A stretch of DNA of 64,000 nt from Artemia franciscana (lineage: Eukaryota; Arthropoda; Branchiopoda; Anostraca; Artemiidae), in contig NW_027062908.1 of the NCBI RefSeq assembly GCF_032884065.1, forward strand, positions 1 to 64,000, given 5' to 3'. How positions within the stretch are numbered: the first letter of the stretch is position 1; the number at the start of each line of letters is the position of its first letter. The position numbers and the translations under genes are program-made. The notes under the pieces are model-generated. The model was not told the DNA's origin. It was given only the letters and a program-made list of their open reading frames with translations, and ran no database searches. Shown one piece after another: positions 61,640 to 64,000 of this stretch.

Positions 61640-62479
61640 TTAACTGCGTAAAACTTGCGAATATACAACATTCTTCGCTGTCCAATTGTCGCTGCATATA
61701 AATACATTGTCAGGTTTACCGACCCTCGAACATGCAACGTACAATTGTCCATGGGAAAAACAATCAGTATTAAGATCTATACCACATTTTTCTAATGATT
61801 GACCTTGAGCTTTGTTAATGGTGATTGCAAATACTAATCGAATTGGGAATTGCAATCTTTTAGATTGAAAAAGCAGATCCGTTGGAATCATGGGAATGCG
61901 AGTAATAAGAACAGCCTCACCCTCATAAGGCCCTGTCAAGATTGTGGCCTCTATTAGGTTTTCCATTGTTTTTTTTACGGCAAGTCGCGTGCCATTGCAA
62001 AGCTTTGGTGGGTTGATATTTCTTAAAAGTATTATTGGTACGCCTATTTTTAGTTGTAGCACGTGTGGTGGAAACCCTGAAGGATCTATGGAATTTAAAA
62101 ATTCAGATGGGTAATTAACCGCTTCATTTGGTTCCAAAACTGTGTCGACTGACTTGTAAAGGACTGCCTGGTCTCGAATCTTGGTCAAAACAATATTGTT
62201 GATTTCGTGGACGTCTATATTTTTGGGTGCGAGAGTCTCTCTTTCACTTAGCCATTTATTATTTTTATAATTTTTTAGAATATTTGGAAATACTTTTTCA
62301 ATCAATTCATTTTTGGATGTCACTAAATTACAGAAATCAGCAGGTAGTTGTATACGTCCTGAAATTGAGTCTACTGTTTGACCAGAGTCATCGTTTTGCA
62401 ATCGGACACGCATATTTGTAGTTAATTTTAATATTTTTACGTGTGCCCATAAATTAGAATTTTTTAGGCAAGCATTCAT
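61640..62479 (-). mobile_element. Helitron helicase, C-terminal part (copy 1)
   Basis: An open frame of 279 codons encodes the C-terminal third of a Pif1-like helicase of the Helitron Rep-Hel protein. It starts at NACLKNSNLW, with KLTTNMRVRL in the region between motifs, then LKIGVPIILLRNINPPKLCN, motif V AITINKAQGQSLEKCG and motif VI GQLYVACSRVGKPDN. The end falls at a stop just after SRVGKPDNVFICSDNW. No Rep (HUH) domain and no Walker A are present here. A short stretch just before NACLK, ending ADEM, is the family's normal sequence. About 30 codons present in copy 2 (after QTF) are missing. Confidence 0.9.
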
Positions 62480-62689
62480 TTCGTCTGCAGGAGTTAAACT
62501 ACGTAAAAATTGCGAATATACAACATTCTTGGCTTTCCCATTGTCTCTGCATATACAAAGCCGTATGTGCTAATAATGACATCATATGCAAACGCTCTTT
62601 TTACAAACAAACAAACATGCATACACACAACTCGTTTTTATATAGATAGATAGATAGATAGATACAATACAAATTGTATCTATTGTGAA

Positions 62690-63454
62690 AAACAATCAGT
62701 ATTAAGATCTATACCACATTTTTCTAATGATTGACCTTGAGCTTTGTTAATGGTGATTGCAAATGCTAATCGAATTGGGAATTGCAATCTTTTAAATTGA
62801 AAAGGCAGATCCGTTGGAATCATGGGAATGCGAGGAATAAGAACAGCCTCACCCTCAAAAGGCCCTGTCAAGATTGTGGCCTCTATTAGGTTTTCCATTG
62901 TTTTTTTTTACGGCAAGTCGAGTGCCATTGCAAAGCTTTGGTGGGTTTATATTTCTTAAAAGTATTATTGGTACGCCTATTTTTAGTTGTAGCACGTGTG
63001 GTGGAAACCCTGAAAGATCTATGGAATTTAAAAATTCAGATGGATAATTAACCGCTTCATTTGGTTCCAAAACTGTGTCGACTGACTTGTAAAGGACTGC
63101 CTGGTCTCGAATCTTGGTCAAAACAATATTGTTGATTTCGTGGACGTCTATATTTTTGGGTGCGAGAATCGCTCTTTCACTTAGCCATTTATTATTTTTA
63201 TAATTTTTTAGAATATTCGGAAATACTTTTTCAATCAATTCATTTTTGGACGTCACTAAATTACAGAAATCAGCAGGTAGTTGTATACGTTCTGAAATTA
63301 AGTCTACTGGGAGCTTTCCGTTTCCAATTGTCAGCAATTGATCTGAAAATGTTTGACCAGAGTCATCGTTTTGCAATCGGACACGCATATTTGTAGTTAA
63401 TTTTAATATTTTTACGTGTGCCCATAAATTAGAATTTTTCAGGCAAGCATTCAT
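62690..63454 (-). mobile_element. Helitron helicase, C-terminal part (copy 2)
   Basis: It is nearly identical to copy 1, about 975 bases away in the same orientation. It is broken by a single-base change in an A-run near 62903-62908 (NNGKPNRGH... in one frame, MENLIEA in the other). It ends within GIDLNTDCFS, before motif VI, where it joins 'caatagatacaatttgtatt' and a (TAGA)n stretch. It carries the segment SDQLLTIGNGKLPVDLI that copy 1 lacks. Confidence 0.88.
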
Positions 63455-64000
63455 TCGTCTTCAATGGCTCTGGTGGTGCAGCCAATAGAGGAAGTTTAAC
63501 TTTTCCTGAGGTGCAACACATTCCCATTGTTTCACCATTGAATTTCAAGGCCTTGCAATAGGGACAAATTTTAGACATTGTCCCGATTTGAAAACATCTA
63601 CTCAAGCTATAATCATCGACTGGGTTGTACCTGAATGCCAGGCGATAACTTTCAGGTTGCTCTGATTCCTCGGCACGCTTTCTTTTCTTACTTTCTCTAT
63701 CAGCAGCAAGCCTGATTTCTTGCTGTTCTTGTGATTCCTCGGCACGCTTTCTTTTCTTACTTTCTCTATCAGCAGCAAGCCTGATTTCTTGCTGTTCCTG
63801 TAATTCCTCGGCACGCCTTCTTTTTTCACTTTCTCTTTTAGCAGCAAGTCTGCTTCCGCGTTGCTCTGGTAGTTCCTCGGCACGCTTTCTGTTCTTTTTT
63901 TCTCTATCAGCCTCAAGCCTGTTTCCTTGCTGTTCTTTTGATTCCTCGGCACGCTTTCTGTTCTTTCTTTCTCTACCAGCCTCAAGCCTGTTTCCTTGCT
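63455..64000 (-). mobile_element. Helitron N-terminal charged repeats and zinc finger, fused to helicase end
   Basis: On the minus strand, from the right edge, about five 23-24-residue repeats of the form RLAADRESKKRKRAEESQEQ are encoded. They are followed by ESYRLAFRYNPVDDYSLS and MSKICPYCKALKFNGETMGM, then CCTSGKVKLP. The last is the CxxC...CC zinc-finger motif near the start of Helitron Rep-Hel proteins. Directly after it comes NACLKNSNLW of the helicase end, in another frame, so most of Rep and helicase is deleted. The element continues beyond 64000. Confidence 0.85.

Overview
The window comes from the nuclear genome of an invertebrate animal, probably an arthropod and perhaps a crustacean (low confidence). 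It is AT-rich, has long introns and is packed with transposons: Helitrons, Penelope-like elements, hAT, non-LTR retrotransposons, SINEs and long (TA)n tracts. No bacterial or viral genes were seen.

The one recognisable host gene is an ortholog of MAP3K4/MEKK4 (Drosophila Mekk1), the MAP-kinase-kinase-kinase of the p38/JNK stress pathway. It lies on the minus strand. Seven internal coding exons were worked out from protein similarity, splice signals and a consistent chain of reading-frame phases: 40678-40742, 28321-28697, 26273-26575, 22639-22949, 11078-14330, 4815-5088 and 2001-2356. They encode about 1,646 residues of the N-terminal regulatory half. The kinase domain would lie beyond position 1, and the first exon(s) were not found and probably lie beyond 64000 or are unrecognisable. 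One 3.25-kb exon carries about 850 residues of low-complexity Ser/Asp/Asn-rich protein that the vertebrate protein lacks. That insert has faint internal repeats, two compensating frame breaks and a diverged copy of one piece in the next intron.

The introns hold nested repeats. From 2 to 11 kb there are tandem arrays, a SINE beside a splice donor, a Helitron fragment and a dispersed repeat family (Rep-A). From 14 to 22 kb there is a Penelope-like element with RT and GIY-YIG remnants and a 1.95-kb element with short terminal inverted repeats (Rep-B). From 29.4 to 34.8 kb lies a complete hAT element with an exact 8-bp target duplication, interrupted by a CR1-like LINE. Behind it is a broken copy of a cysteine-rich invertebrate gene family, then duplicated segments embedded in (TA)n.

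Upstream of 40.7 kb no gene was found. From 41.15 to 48.64 kb there is a very large inverted satellite: about 5.1 kb of ~30-bp monomers, then about 2.4 kb of the same monomers in opposite orientation. A ~350-bp tandem repeat, three unrelated minisatellites, an RT remnant, a second full Rep-B, foldback elements with hammerhead-like cores, tRNA-bearing Helitron pieces, a second Penelope fragment, and head-to-tail Helitrons with a visible 3'/5' junction follow up to the right edge.
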